Origin: Mytilus edulis
Lineage: Eukaryota; Mollusca; Bivalvia; Mytilida; Mytilidae
Direction of reading: 5' to 3'
Assembly: GCF_963676685.1 (NCBI RefSeq)
Contig: NC_092353.1
Coordinates: 7,592,207 to 7,656,206, forward strand
Length of the DNA: 64,000 bases
The notes beneath the pieces are model-generated. The model had not been told where the DNA came from, did not search any database, and was given only the letters and a program-made list of their open reading frames with translations. This document shows, one piece after another, positions 24,394-36,955 of the stretch (position 1 is its first letter; each line of letters opens with the position of its first letter). The translations under genes were made by a program, and so were the position numbers.

Positions 24394-24402
24394 CTTTTTA
24401 TA
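24394..24402 (-). promoter_or_regulatory. TATA box of gene C
   Basis: TATAAAAAG on the gene strand lies 54 bp upstream of the ATG. The surrounding sequence is nearly the same as in gene A (629-637), as expected for duplicated promoters. Confidence 0.7.
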
Positions 24403-26025
24403 TTATATCGATGTGTACGTAAGACCTACAATGCTCTTACATTTAAGATAATATTCCCTATATAGAAAATGATGTCATGAAATGGGAGGGTCAGTCTATG
24501 CATGTTTAGTAATGATCACGCTTTATGTAATATGTAAGCACAATGTGTTGGGAATCGCACGGTGGTTCACAATATAACCGTACTAAGGCTGTCTCAGAAC
24601 AAAACCAAGACATAAACTGTGAATACTTATTATTAATTTGATGGTTGATATAGATTTTGAATGCGTTTGTTTTCTTATGACGGCTGTATATGTCAAGGTT
24701 TAGGCTTATTGGTAAGGTTTTGAAAAACACTTCCATTACAGTATTTTTGAAGACCACATGTCAAGAGATTTACGAACCCTATAATGATATTGCTACCGTA
24801 ATATAATGGTTCTTCCACACGTTACCAGAAACATATGCCCAATATTAAGTTGCTCAAATCGTTTTTATCGTTTTTAACCTTTCTCAATTTGATTTTATTT
24901 TGTCTTTACTTTGTGAATTAAGACGAAGGAAACAATGCTCACACATTAAATTGTCTGGTCTACTGCCTTCTTATTTCAAGAAACAATATTTTTTATAAAG
25001 AAAAAGGTGGATGTAGTTGTCACGATGACAAAGTTAATTGTTCATATGGTACACTGATTGTGAGTTGAAGATCTTTAGAGCACTATATAACAATAATGAG
25101 ATGTGTTACGAATACAAATAAAACAACTATGCACTAAAGTTAAAATGAAGTGGACTCAAGCAATAATATGCAACTGTACAGCTTTAACCTTTTAGAGAAA
25201 ACACAAACATTATCGCAAAGTTGGTTATAAAAGGCCTCGACACAAAACATGTGAAACAATTCAATTGAGAAAACAAACGACATGATTTATTTCAAAACAA
25301 TTTAAGGAAAAAACAAATGTAAAAGGTCTCAACCAACGATAACCACTGCAATGCAGGCTCCTGGCTTGGGACAGGTACATACATATTGTGATTCGGTCTA
25401 TCTTTGACAGCGCTAACGTCCCCATACCCAGGCCAATGGTTTAACTGTACAACAGAAGAACAAACTACAAATAATTTTTAACAATTAACAAATATGAGAG
25501 ACCGTAGTAAACAAAAACACTCAATTACAGGGTCGTGACTTGGAAAATATCTAAGATATCTTTATCTCGAGTTCGTGTGTGCAAAGTATTTCAGAATTAA
25601 GTAGATCATTTAGATGGGAATTTTAAAGAATGATAGATTCATCAGAAAGGACTCAAGTACATTACCACACCAAGGCCTTAAGTATTAAATTGAGATAATG
25701 AAATGTGAGAGTTTAAACGACATTCACATAAAGCGTCACGTATTAGTAACATATACAATGACCTGGTTTGGATTAGTTGTATATAAATCTCAAATAGGAA
25801 ACCAAATATTTTTAATATGGGAATGCAAGAAATTCGTGACTGTCGTCATGAGAAAGGTTTCACGTTCTTGCATTGAATAGAAACCCTATTGACACTTTAA
25901 ACTATATCTGGAATATAACCTGTTACTTCTAGTTTAAAAACCTGATGCCGTTGAGAATAATTTTTGTTTTATTCGTGATTAGTGACTAGTATTTCAATAA
26001 ATAAAGACTAAATATATATATAAAA
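24403..26025. other. Duplicated flank upstream of gene C, no gene
   Basis: The region is collinear with about 638-2540 of the window, apart from the MITE at 2108-2399, which is missing here. Confidence 0.6.
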
Positions 26026-26029
26026 GAAG

Positions 26030-26810
26030 GGCGAAAGTTACCAGAATTACATTCAAACACATAGATTAAAAATAAACTGACAATGCCATGGGTACAAAAG
26101 AAAAAGACAAACAGACCAACAACAATACTAAAATCGCAAAATAAGACTAATTAGCCACACGTACCCCACAAAAACTTAGAGGTGATCTCACGTGGTTCGG
26201 TAGGGTAAGCAGATCCTTCTCCACTTGTAGAATCCGTCGTTTTGCTTATGCTATTACATACCCGGGAACTAGTCTCATTCGGTAAGTGACATTCGTGGAA
26301 AGGGAATGGGATTGTAGTCACTATATTAAGCACATATCATCTGTGAACGGGATATTTAAACTCGTGATGGCATCGGTAAAATTTACGAACTTAATCATTT
26401 GGAACTCTTGGTTTGAAAGCTTCCTTGTGAGCAGCAACTCTCTATAAGGAAATCATGATAGAAAATACAAGCCCGGGAATATCGTATCAATTGGGAGATA
26501 TATACTCCGTATGCAGGAGCTGCTGAAATGTTGCTTCAAAGAAATTCACAATTTAGAAGATGTAAACCACTCCTGTGTCGTAATGTTTTGTTTTCAACCG
26601 ATCATACTAGTCTATTTCTAGATTGTCGTGAAGATACATTAACTAAATCTGATGTATCCTTTATCTCTAGTTTGATGGGATAGTAAGATACAAAGTAGGA
26701 TGTATCCCTCCCTAATACAAGTTTCCACGTTTGTTATTCTTTTTATCAAAAAAAGCAATACATACTCTTTCGATGTGTAAAGTCTAGACATGTCAAATGT
26801 ATCGATACTA
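26030..26810 (-). mobile_element. Decayed retroelement fragment, block-2 copy
   Basis: 26030-26350 is the 3' tail and 26390-26810 holds reverse-transcriptase remnants on the minus strand. Phrases shared with 58540-58680 include TTTGGAACTCTTGGTTT and CGTATCAATTGGGAGATATA. It is the partner of the fragment at 2550-3070 and keeps more of the coding part. The frame is broken many times. Confidence 0.65.
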
Positions 26811-27179
26811 CTGCATGATGAAAGAGTCTTAGATTGTATGCACTTAAACAGATCTTTTGAATTTTTTGTTTCCACATCTGATTCACGCCACTTCTAGAAA
26901 AGTATACATAATTCCCTCTGTAGTAAGTGTCGTGGGTGCATATCGAAGAGCATTGTTAATACTTAATTCATTTATGTTTTGTGATTTACAAACAAGTACG
27001 ATGATGTTTGGGGCTTTACTTTGTGTCGTGTTGTTGTCAGGATGTACTACTACCCGGCCACGTCCAATGTGTGTTTACTTTAGATGTATTTCTATTTGTA
27101 TCAATATGATATGTTACGCCTTTTTTAACTGATTTTATAGTTTGTTCTTATGTTATTCTGTTAAACGACTTTCCCGGTT

Positions 27180-27690
27180 TTGCTGAGGGTTGATCACCCG
27201 TTAACCTGATAAACCCCGCCAAAGTCAATAATTTCCTGTCCAAAGTCAGAATCCTGTTTTAAAGTGGTAGTTGGTTTTTTGCTCTTCATTATATGCATTG
27301 TTTCTTTATTGTTTTGTACAGTTTTGTATTTTTCTTTTGTACTACGGCCTTAGATTAGTGGGAGGTTCAGGTGCCCACTAATATATTAACCCTACTACAT
27401 TCTGTATGTTTATGTTCCAAGTCAGTAGCCTGTAATTCAGTGGTTGGTGTGTGTTAATTTGTTACATATGCGTTTAACGTTGTGTTTTGTATATAAAAAA
27501 AAGCCGCTATTTTTCTCGTTTGTATTTGTTTACATTTGTCATTTTTGGGTTCGTGTCTTGCTGACGAAGTAGTGTTGGCATTGCTCAATGTTGGAAGCAG
27601 TTCGGTGAATTATATAGTTGTTAATTGCTGTGTTAATGTGTCCCTTGTGAACAATTGTCGCATTTACAATCATTTCAAATCTTCTTTTTA
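27180..27690 (+). repeat. Mussel interspersed repeat, block-2 copy
   Basis: Partner of the copy at 3885-4400, with the same order of landmarks. It predates the block duplication. Confidence 0.65.
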
Positions 27691-27913
27691 TAATAGACTA
27701 CGGTTAACGTATTTTATTGAGTCTGTGTCTTATGTAAATAGGAACAAATTGGCGGGAAAAAAAATCAGTTTATCTCTTCTGAATGTTTGACTTTCAACCC
27801 ACTAGCAACACATGTTCGTGGTCTTAGGTCTTTCAATGGCTGTGTATGATCGTATGATCTGCAATTTTACTGAATTCGAAGCTTTGACTGAGGATTCGCA
27901 TAACAGGTATGAG

Positions 27914-30000
27914 ATCATAAAAAACATTTTATTAAAATAAAGTATGTCAATAAAGGTTTTGATTTTGTAAATATTGCCGGTATTTTTAACGACCATTCTG
28001 TTAAAGACCAAATTCCTGGATATTTTGATAATACTGAACTCCCTCTCATTTGTTATATTTACAAGAAATCTACCCGAAAATATGTGTTTAATTATAGCCA
28101 ATTGTGTAAAGATGTAAATATCACTGAAAATACACCTATGTCGTGTAATTGCAGTAATTCAGAATACACCTATGGACCAATTTCCCATGTTATAACAGGA
28201 GACCTTAACATCGTTCGCGACCGAGAGTTAAAATCATTCCTCAGTAAAGGACCTAAATATCGTCCCCCGTCAACTATTAACTGGAATGAGTGTCGTAATA
28301 TCATCAACGACTCACTCCGCGCCTACTGTTTGAAATGGGTAAAACGGGAAAAAGCTGACAAAAAATCTTTGGACTCTTTTTTTAATTCAGTAATGAAGAT
28401 AGTTGATATTCGAATACAACATTTTAAAGAACATTTTACCCTCAACAAAAACTATAAAAACCCTATTTCGCGTATCAAAAATAAACTAACAGAACTAGCC
28501 AAGGAATTTGTTTTTGTCCCGGCTGATAAAACTGCTAATATTATCATTATTGTTTGACGTAAATTTTATATAGAGGTTCTGCAAAAGGAAATCACGAATT
28601 CACCAACATTCCAACTGACTTCATTTTCAGAAAACGACATCTGTAACAAACATAAACTTTTAGCTACTTCTTTACAAGCAGAACCAAACACAATGAAAGT
28701 CCCAACTATGTACTGGCTTCCGAAGCTGCACAAAAAACCTTACAAATATAGATTTATTTCATCTTCCAGCCATTGTTCAACTACTAAATTGTCTGTTTTA
28801 CTTACTAGTACACTTGGTACAATTAAAAACCTGATAATAAATTGTTCAAATAAGGCCTTTGAAAATAGTGGAATTAATTACTTTTTGAGTGTCAAAAACT
28901 CGTTGGAAGTACTTGATAAATTGCATGCATATATTGGTGATTTTGAATCTGTTCAAAGTTTTGATTTTTCTACCCTATATACCACTTTGCCTCATATTCT
29001 TATTAAGAAAAAATTCACATCCCTAATTAACTGGGCATTTAAAAAGTCGGAATGCGAGTACATATGTTCAAACTCTTTTAGATCATTTTTTAGTAGCAAT
29101 AAACAAAAGAACTATGTCAATTGGACATGCTTTGATACTATTTATGCACTTGAATTTTTACTTGATAACATTTTTGTTCGCTTTGGAGATTCCGTATATC
29201 GTCAAGTTATTGGAATTCCAATGGGGACTAACTGTGCACCACTTATTGCGGACCTGTTTTTGTATTGTTATGAGTTACAATTTATGACTAAAATTAGCAA
29301 AGACCCATCAAAACAACATTTGATACAAAAATTTAACAATACTTTTAGATATTTGGATGATATATTGGCTCTAAATAATGACGACTTCAGTATGTATACT
29401 AAAGAAATTTATCCTGTAGAACTTACTTTAAATAAAGCTAATGATAACAATGACCACTGCCCTTTCCTCGATCTTGATATCTATATCATAAACGGGAAGC
29501 TTAATACAAAAATTTATGATAAAAGAGATGATTTTTCATTTCCTATTGTTAATTATCCATTTTTAGATGGTGACGTTCCCTTGTCACCATCTTATGGTGT
29601 TTATATATCTCAACTTGTACGATTTGCTCGTGTATGTAACAATGTATTAGATTTTAGCGAGAGAAATTTATGTATTACTGAAAAATTATTACACCAGGGT
29701 TTTCGATATCACAAACTGGTCAAAACATTTACTAAATTTTATCACCGGTATAAGGAAATAATTCGTAAATATAACTCAACATGCAGACATCTTATACGTT
29801 CAGGTATTTCACATCCAAAATTTTATGGAAATATTCTTTATAAAGCACAAAAATGTCAGTATTCTCCTCAGAAACTAACAAAACCTTTAAATAGACTTAT
29901 TAAAAGGGGATATAGTTACGATACTGTTGTCAGGTCATTAAAGATTGCATATTTTGGCTTTAACATTGATTCACTGATAGGGTCTTTGCATCGGAACTAA
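27914..30000 (+). pseudogene. Reverse transcriptase of a Penelope-like element, one in-frame stop
   Basis: The frame runs about 695 codons and is broken only by TGA at 28555-28557, after ADKTANIIIIV; this position is otherwise coding on both sides in the same frame. Fingers-type motifs are seen early (FVFVPADKTAN, then YWLPKLHKKPYKYRF). These are followed by the palm motif FDFSTLYTTLPH, the GIPMGTNCAPLIADLF box and the catalytic FRYLDDILALNN with both aspartates present. The thumb region has CPFLDLDIYI and YDKRDDFSFPIVNYPFLDG. No GIY-YIG endonuclease is visible, and it may have been lost with the 5' end if this lineage carries it there. Assignment to Penelope-like rather than another RT class rests on motif style. 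The copy is young but inactive. Confidence 0.8.
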
Positions 30001-30637
30001 ACACATTTATTTCTAAAAAAACAGTTGTTGGCATGACACGGGTTATGTTCTTCTCATATATTTTATGATAGTATGATACTAAACCCCTAACGGGAGGGAT
30101 TGTACCTGATATTCATATGATGAAGACATAATCTTTCAATCAGTTTAATTGAGGTCTGGAGCTGGCATGTCAGTTAACTGCTAGTAGTCTGTTGTTATTT
30201 ATGTATTATTGTCATTTTATTTATTTTCTTTTGTTACATCTTTTGACATCAGACTCGGACTTCTCTTGAACTGAATTTTAATGTGCGTATTGTTATTCTT
30301 TTACTTTTCTACATTGGCTAGAGGTATAGGGGGAGGGTTGAGATCTCATAAACATGTTTAACCCCGCCGCAATTTTGCGCCTGTCCCAAGTCAGGAGCCT
30401 CTGGCCTTTGTTAGTCTTGTATGATTTTAAATTTTAGTTTCTTGTGTATAATTCGGAGTTAAGTATGACGTCCATTATCACTGTACTATTATGCATATTT
30501 TAGGGGCCAGCTGAAGGACACCTACGGGTGCGGGAATTCTCGCTACATTGAAGACCCATTGGTTGCCTTCGGCTGTTGTTTGCTCTATGGTCGGGTGGTT
30601 GTCGCTTTGACATATTCACCATTTCCTTTCTCAATTT
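27914..30637 (+). mobile_element. Penelope-like retroelement, 5'-truncated, with 6-bp target duplication
   Basis: The 2724-bp insertion is defined by comparison with the empty site at 4587-4592. TATGAG stands on both sides (27908-27913, 30638-30643). The reverse-transcriptase frame is open from the very first bases, so the 5' end was lost at insertion, as in target-primed integration. After the stop at 29998-30000 comes a 637-bp 3' untranslated part with GGGGAGGG- and CCCCGCC-type landmarks shared with the general mussel repeat. The last 140 bp or so recur alone at 31090-31232. There are no LTRs and no poly-A tail. Confidence 0.85.
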
Positions 30638-31089
30638 TATGAGGTTCTGGATAGAAATTATTGATAAACATTACTATTCGGGACCCCAATGGAATGACTA
30701 CAGGTATTGGCTTTATCAAATACAATGAAGATACCTTCTGGTAAAACAAAAGTTAAAAATACGCTCCTTTGTTTATAATGAATACATTACATATATTTGT
30801 TTATTTTGTTAACATATTAACTATACCCATACATGTTAAAAAACGCTTTGCATTTTGCAAACGGCGTGAATGAAATTTATCACCCTGTTTCTATCTACTC
30901 TTGTATCTATCACGTACCATTTTCGACTAAAGCGGTAATTTTCAAACGCGTGTTGTAGGTTAGCATTTGTGATAATGTCAAGACCTAATATGTGATTACG
31001 TTCCTAATTCATAGCTATTTCGGCTGAGTGGTATTGCTGGTATTGTCAACAACAAGTCTGTTCATTTTCACTGAACTAGTATATATATT

Positions 31090-31232
31090 TGTTTAGGGGC
31101 CAGATGAGGGACGCCTCCGGGCGCGGTAATTTCTCGCTGCATTGAAGACCTATTGGTGACCTATTGTTGTTGTCTGTTCTATGGTTGTTGTCTCTTTGAC
31201 ACATTCCCCATTTCCATTATCAATTTTATTAT
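31090..31232 (+). mobile_element. Solo 3' end of the same Penelope-like family
   Basis: The segment matches 30502-30640 (GGGGCCAGATGAGGGACGCC, then CATTGAAGACC, ending CAATTTTAT). It is a very short, severely 5'-truncated copy about 450 bp from the larger one. Block 1 seems to lack it. Confidence 0.65.
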
Positions 31233-31983
31233 CAAAATAATTATTTCTGTGACTGAATCCTACGATCCTTTACGATAGCAATAGATAGCGTTTAGCTAAT
31301 CTGCAATGAATTCCTACTTCATGCATTATGTAATATGTACTGTGTTACAACTATAGCTTCTGCTTACGGGGGAAGGTAACACTAGGCCTACGAAATCTTA
31401 ATTATTAGTTCTGTATATGTCGCTGAGTGGTCTAGAACGATGTACACAGTGCAGACGGTGTAGTCTCGATATCAAAATAGCATGAGTTCGTGGTATTTTG
31501 TACATCTAAGATTCATGTCTTCATTTTCGATGTTTATGTTATAGTTACGGTTTGATAATCTGTTATGTCTTATCGTTTGTAGTCCAAATAACTATAAAAT
31601 TGTCATGATTATTCCTTAAACAATTATTGTGAAAATATTTGTATAAAGTTCGAGATTGCATGTTATACAATTATTTACGTAAGCGCATGTCTGTTTTTTA
31701 TATCATGTGGTGTGTATCGTTGATGGAATATGTTCGTTGTAGTTTGCAGTTTGCATCATGTGCCGACTATTACAGCATTTGTGTGTGCGTTTCTCTGTGA
31801 TGAATGTTTTGGCGTGTGTATTGGCTGTATGATTGGCAATTATCGTTAAACAGTGTAATAAAGCGGGAGGTTTTAGTAGCGATTAAACCAGGATCAACCC
31901 ACTATTTTTTTCCTAAAATGTCCTGTACAAAGTCCGAAATATGACAGTTCATATCGAATAGTTTATTTATATATATGTAGGAC

Positions 31984-32953
31984 TCTAAAGTGCGATGGGG
32001 ACGCTAAAGTACGATGGTCACGCTAAAATGCGATTGTCTCCGCTAAAGTGCGATGCTTCCATACGCTAAAGTGCGATGGTCCGCCAAGGTATAGACGTAC
32101 TAAACGTAGTTGGATTATGACGTTAACAGTCGTTTATACAAACCAAGAATGAAACGTGCTGGAAGATGAAATAAAAAATGGAAGCGAAAAGATGCATATT
32201 AATGTTAAATTAAGTTTACGTTAAAATATTGTTGATTTTATTGAAGAGTATAAACGTCGGTAAAATTAAGGTACACCTTTTTCTAGCGTAAATCATAAAG
32301 TGCCCAAATATCAGTGTGTACGTTATAGTAAAATACATGTTTTAATACTCACTACGAAAAAGGGGAAAGCTCGAACAGCAACCCCTTTCTCTCGCATTTG
32401 AATTAAAGCATGTACAAATAAATTTTATCTTTTCTGACAATTACCAAATTTTGTATTTGAAACTGACAAGGGGATGTGTTGTCATTAATAGGCTGTGTAA
32501 ACGGCAAGCTACATCAATTTTCCAATACGCCCCTACGGTCCTGAACATACATGAACTATTTGTGTAACTGGACGTTAATCAACCAACAATCAATCCAGTA
32601 CGATCGAATTGTTTAAAATTCATTTAAAGGAAATATAGTATTTTGTGACACCTTAATTACCTTTTAAGCAATTATTACTAGGTCATCTTCTAAATATAGA
32701 AACAGTCACATAAGACTACCGGTAAAGTAAAAGCCTATCGCATTCATATGTTATATCCTAGCAAACTAAATTCTGCAAAAAGACTTGTTTTTAACATTAG
32801 TGCCCTTGAACCTTTCTCTTTTGTTCCATCGCACTTTAGCGTGATATACCATCGTACTTTAGCAAACAAACAACCATTGTACTTTAGCGTGAGACACCAT
32901 CGTACTTTAGCGTAGACCATCGCACTTTAGCGTGACCATCGCACTTTTTCTTA
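31984..32953. mobile_element. Fold-back-type element with CGCTAAAGTGCGATGGT arrays at both ends
   Basis: The left end has five variants of the motif (31984, 32003, 32021, 32041, 32064). The right end has six in inverted orientation (32826, 32849, 32873, 32897, 32918, 32936). The roughly 750-bp middle is unrelated AT-rich sequence without a transposase. It sits at the locus that in block 1 carries the palindromic element 12284-13006, and the flanks on both sides match between blocks (for example TTAATCGAAAGATATG at 13079 and 32951). Arrays of subterminal motifs recall fold-back or hAT-like termini. Confidence 0.75.
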
Positions 32954-33158
32954 ATCGAAAGATATGTGTCGACTGTTATGCAATGCATACGTTTAGGTAG
33001 ACATGAATTAAATCACATATTATTTGGTATTGGTCTTAAATGTGTATATATTGCACATATGTCGTTTTTAGGGTAAATCGGATGCATCTTTGTTAATGAA
33101 ATAAAATGCAGGTATCTTTATAAGCTATTGAATATGTTTAATGGCTAAAGTAACAAAG

Positions 33159-35168
33159 TTATCGACCATTTCCGCCATGTCTGCAGTGACAACTTCCGTC
33201 GATACAGTGAGAATCTCTGTCGTGACATTCCACATGGCAGTCTTGGGCTGTCGCGCATGCTGAAAAAAAAACAAAGCTCATTAGTAAGTGCACATGTGTT
33301 AATAAGATTTGTTTAACCAATTTCTTTTTTATCAATGCATTAATAAATACAAATTAAAACTGTTGGTTCAAACATCGCTTGATAACTGCATTGATTAATC
33401 ATGTCAATGTTCGGCTGCTCCGTTCTGGATTATAAACGTCTCGATTTCTTTTATTATGATTTATCAATTAATTCAGAATTGTTCATTAGTTTATAAATCT
33501 GAATATGCAAATTGAGATTATACCAACATAGTACCTTTCATTCTATTACATGTAAGACGAGTAAAAATCAGATAATGTCATCATTATAAAATTGTAGATT
33601 AGATTAAAAAGTTTGTAAATTTAAACATTTTTTATCGTGATTGTTTTACCTTGTAAACAAATATCATTTCATTGCAAAAATATCTTTCGGTGTGCTTAAC
33701 ATATGTCTTGTGTGATTGAAGGTACCATTTTGTTTTTATTTTGCATTGCTGTAAATCACATGATGTGAGCATGTTACTAATAAATGCTTTTCAATAAGAA
33801 AAAGTAAGGAAATTGCAAAGTTGACTTCTAACGAAAGTTATTCTTTTGTATATGCAATGAAACTGTGGGAGTTTGCTATATCGAGCCAAAGGTGACGTAA
33901 GGACATGTTTGACAACGTTTTATTTAACAGAAGGTAATATGTAGAAATAGTTTTGGTATCATCAATAGATAATTAATGTATTTGCTTGCACAGAGAATTA
34001 TGAAAATACTAGTCTTTTTAGATTAAAATTAGCAATTTGCTATCGCTTAGAGTTATTCGATTATACATCATAATTTTACGTTATTTGTTTTCGTAATACA
34101 TTCCTTATAAACTGATACATTTGAATTTTGCAGATAATCATTGCTTCAGAGAATGAAGTAGACAGAAAATATGAAATTAAAGCAATAAAGCAATGTTTGA
34201 AATAAATGAGAAGAATTTATAAATCAAAAACAAATTATTGTTTCGTTAACAGAACAGAAATATAAAATAAAATACTCATGTTTCTAATCAACACCAAGAT
34301 AGTATTATCAAAACAACAGTTTTCAAAAGATGAGAAGGGGGCGTTAGGTGATTAAATTCATCATATGTTATTGAAAAACGTGATACATGCAAGGTATTAA
34401 AAATTAATAATGTTAAATAACGATATTTTTTTGTGAATGAATGTAAATGTCTTACTAGATCCAGATGAAGTCGTGCATGTACATTCACCACGGAGACACA
34501 TAATACTGGCGCCTGCAGAGCACAGTGTTACCTTGCAGTCCCTTGTCTGTAGACATCTTTCAGCCATAACAACTATAACAATATAATAAAATATACAATT
34601 TACACTTTGTCAAATTAGATGTGTCAGATGCACTTTCATGACTTTTCATGGTTAAACTTCATTTGACAATTGAAAGGCAATAATCTATAATTATTTGCAC
34701 TGCCTTATTGCTGGAATATGAACGATATTTAAGATATTTGGTGTGTTCAAAGAATATTTATTTATGTTACTCCGGTACAATAAAACCAGCATATCTAGAA
34801 GCCATTGCTGCATAAGTAATGACATACATTAGAAGATACATTAAAACTTGATACGAATAGAATCCATTTAAGATCAAACTTCGAGTATTATTATTTAAGA
34901 AATCGCACAAAGTTTTCCCTAACTTTTTTATGAGAAGGCATGTCACTTAGATAATGATATATAAGCATAATATGTAGCCATACGGTGACCTATATCTGTT
35001 AATTTCTGTGTCATATGGTCCTTAGTGATGAGTTGTCGCATTGCCAATCATATCACATATTCATTTGTATATTTAGAAAGACTACTGTTGAAATAGCTCA
35101 GCTCCTATGATCAAAACAAGAAACAACTTACCTGCACAGAGAGCCAAGCACACAATGAGAACCTTCAT
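33159..35168 (-). CDS. Gene D: Cvsi-2-like secreted cysteine-rich peptide, 84 residues
   Basis: The exons are 35132-35168, 34456-34572 and 33159-33259 (255 nt with TAA). Junctions are GT/AG, both introns phase 1. The signal peptide is MKVLIVCLALCAVVMA and the mature chain starts ERC. Two six-cysteine modules have the family spacing, with a His-rich second module (CHVECHDRDSHC) and a short tail HGGNGR. It is the block-2 counterpart of gene B, differing at about eight positions (for example Q to L and N to R in the first loop, R to S before CHC) and by a 12-nt deletion or insertion just before the stop. Most differences lie in module 1, in loops between cysteines. Likely an extracellular serine protease inhibitor by family resemblance, though this has not been shown for mussel members as far as I can tell from sequence. 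Confidence 0.85.
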
Positions 35169-35227
35169 CTTAATATTCAATAGTGAGAAGAGTTTGAAAT
35201 CTAACTAACAAGGACTTGAAACTTGAT

Positions 35228-35235
35228 CTTTTATA
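35228..35235 (-). promoter_or_regulatory. TATA box and conserved promoter of gene D
   Basis: TATAAAAG lies 60 bp upstream of the ATG, the same spacing as in gene B. The upstream 100 bp keep GGCATTATCTGTGACCTGT and the ATGTTACAGTGTCA phrase. Confidence 0.7.
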
Positions 35236-35329
35236 CTGAGGCAATCGTTACAGGTCACAGATAATGCCATGATATTATTATACGTTTCCGTGACACTGTA
35301 ACATTGTAGGTCATATTCAAGATATCGAA

Positions 35330-36605
35330 ATGTCACTCATGGTCTAGGAATGCATGTAAATATTCGATACATGGTCTATTTTCTAAATTTTCAATTATTT
35401 CTAAATAAAATGTGAACCGCTATCATAGATCAGTAAAATTTGATAATATCTATATTACCGTTTTATATTTTTTCTATTCTTTTTATTCAATTATGTACGG
35501 TTAATTTCCCAATATTTCCAAAACAAAAACATATCATGGTATTTCATAGATTTCAAAGACAAGATAATTCAATATATAAACAGTAATCTACATAACTAAT
35601 CGGGAAGTCATTCATATTAGGTTTGAAATTAGATATGTTAGATGTGTACTAATTGATGATTAAGTCTTAGATATGTTTTCTCAGATGAGATAAATATTGG
35701 CTGTGAACTAGATGTCATTAACTATAGAATTCTCAGATGTATATTTTGTTGTTGTGAGGAATGCATAAATCCTTGAAATAACATGTCTATGTCTTATTAG
35801 ATAGTTTTGTGCTGTGAGTCTATTTCACGAGTTAAACGAGTTTTTGACTTGCTTTAATAGTTATTAAAATACTGTCATCTTCATTTTCTCATTAGATATT
35901 TTAAACACAACTGATAAATTGAAAAAAATTTTGTACGCACATTGAACGACAAATTTATGTGACTTATAAAATTTTCTGACGTCAGATACTCAAATCAATA
36001 AATGTGTTCGTAGATAGAAGATGTTTTTGTGTTCTGCTAAATTGTTCCTTTTAAAATTGTTAAACGATGATGACTGATGTACCCATATTTTGACTATTTT
36101 ATTTATTATGTCTGTTTATTTAACGCATCAATGTAAAAATATCGGAAATTGATGAGACTGTCATTAAAGTGAGAGGGTTAGCGCTATAGAACCAGGTTTA
36201 TTCCACCATTTTCTACATTTGAAAATGCCTGTACCAAGTCAGGAATATGACAGTTCTTGTCCATTCGTTTTTGATGCGTTTTGTTTGATTTTGCCATGTG
36301 ATTATGGACTTTCCCAATTGATCTTCCTCTAAGTTCAGTATTTTTGTGATTTTACTTTTTTTAGTAACTATCTAATAAGAATAAAGCGTCAGATATAATA
36401 AGGATAACTATGTTTTTGAAATTTTACTATTTTACTATTTCATACATACATAACCATCAATACATCATAAGCTCTAAAGGCTGATTGGTATGAATATACA
36501 TGTTTATTGACTGTATAAGTTTAAATTTGTAATATAATATTGAATTTCATGTTAATGTTATAAGTTGTACTTTAAAATGAAAATATATATATAACTATTG
36601 TTTTT
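35330..36605. other. Duplicated flank upstream of gene D, no gene
   Basis: The region aligns with about 15700-16555. At 35935-36360 there is extra sequence not seen in block 1, including a piece of the AAGTCAGGAATATGACAGTT repeat near 36236. Confidence 0.45.
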
Positions 36606-36609
36606 TTTT

Positions 36610-36950
36610 AATTCTGTACTATTACATCAGTGGCCTTAGTAAGGGAGGGTTTGATTAATGCAAACATGATAACACAAGCGTATTCTGTATGTGTCTGTTC
36701 AAATTCAAGATCCTGTTATTTAGTAATGGTCGTTTGTGCTGTTTCTTGTACTTACTTTTTTGTTAACTTTTTTTTCATAATTTGTTCTTGCGATGTGCCG
36801 TTACGTCACTGTCCCATATTAGGACACGGTTGGCATTCTCAAATATTTTCAACCACGCCAAATTCTGTATTCACCTGTCACGTCAGAAGCCTGTTGTTAA
36901 GTGGTTGTCGCTGGTACATGTCTGTCATATTATTTTTTTTATTTTTTTTG
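36610..36950 (+). repeat. Mussel interspersed repeat, left half (split by an array)
   Basis: Partner of 16560-16870. The repeat resumes at 40325-40510 after the inserted array, and the overlapping 103-107-residue open frames are not genes. Confidence 0.6.
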
Positions 36951-36955
36951 TAATT

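Noticed and set aside
28084-30000. Telomerase-like or host reverse transcriptase gene
   Set aside because: The empty site in the other block and the target duplication show that it is a mobile insertion, and a stop codon breaks it.
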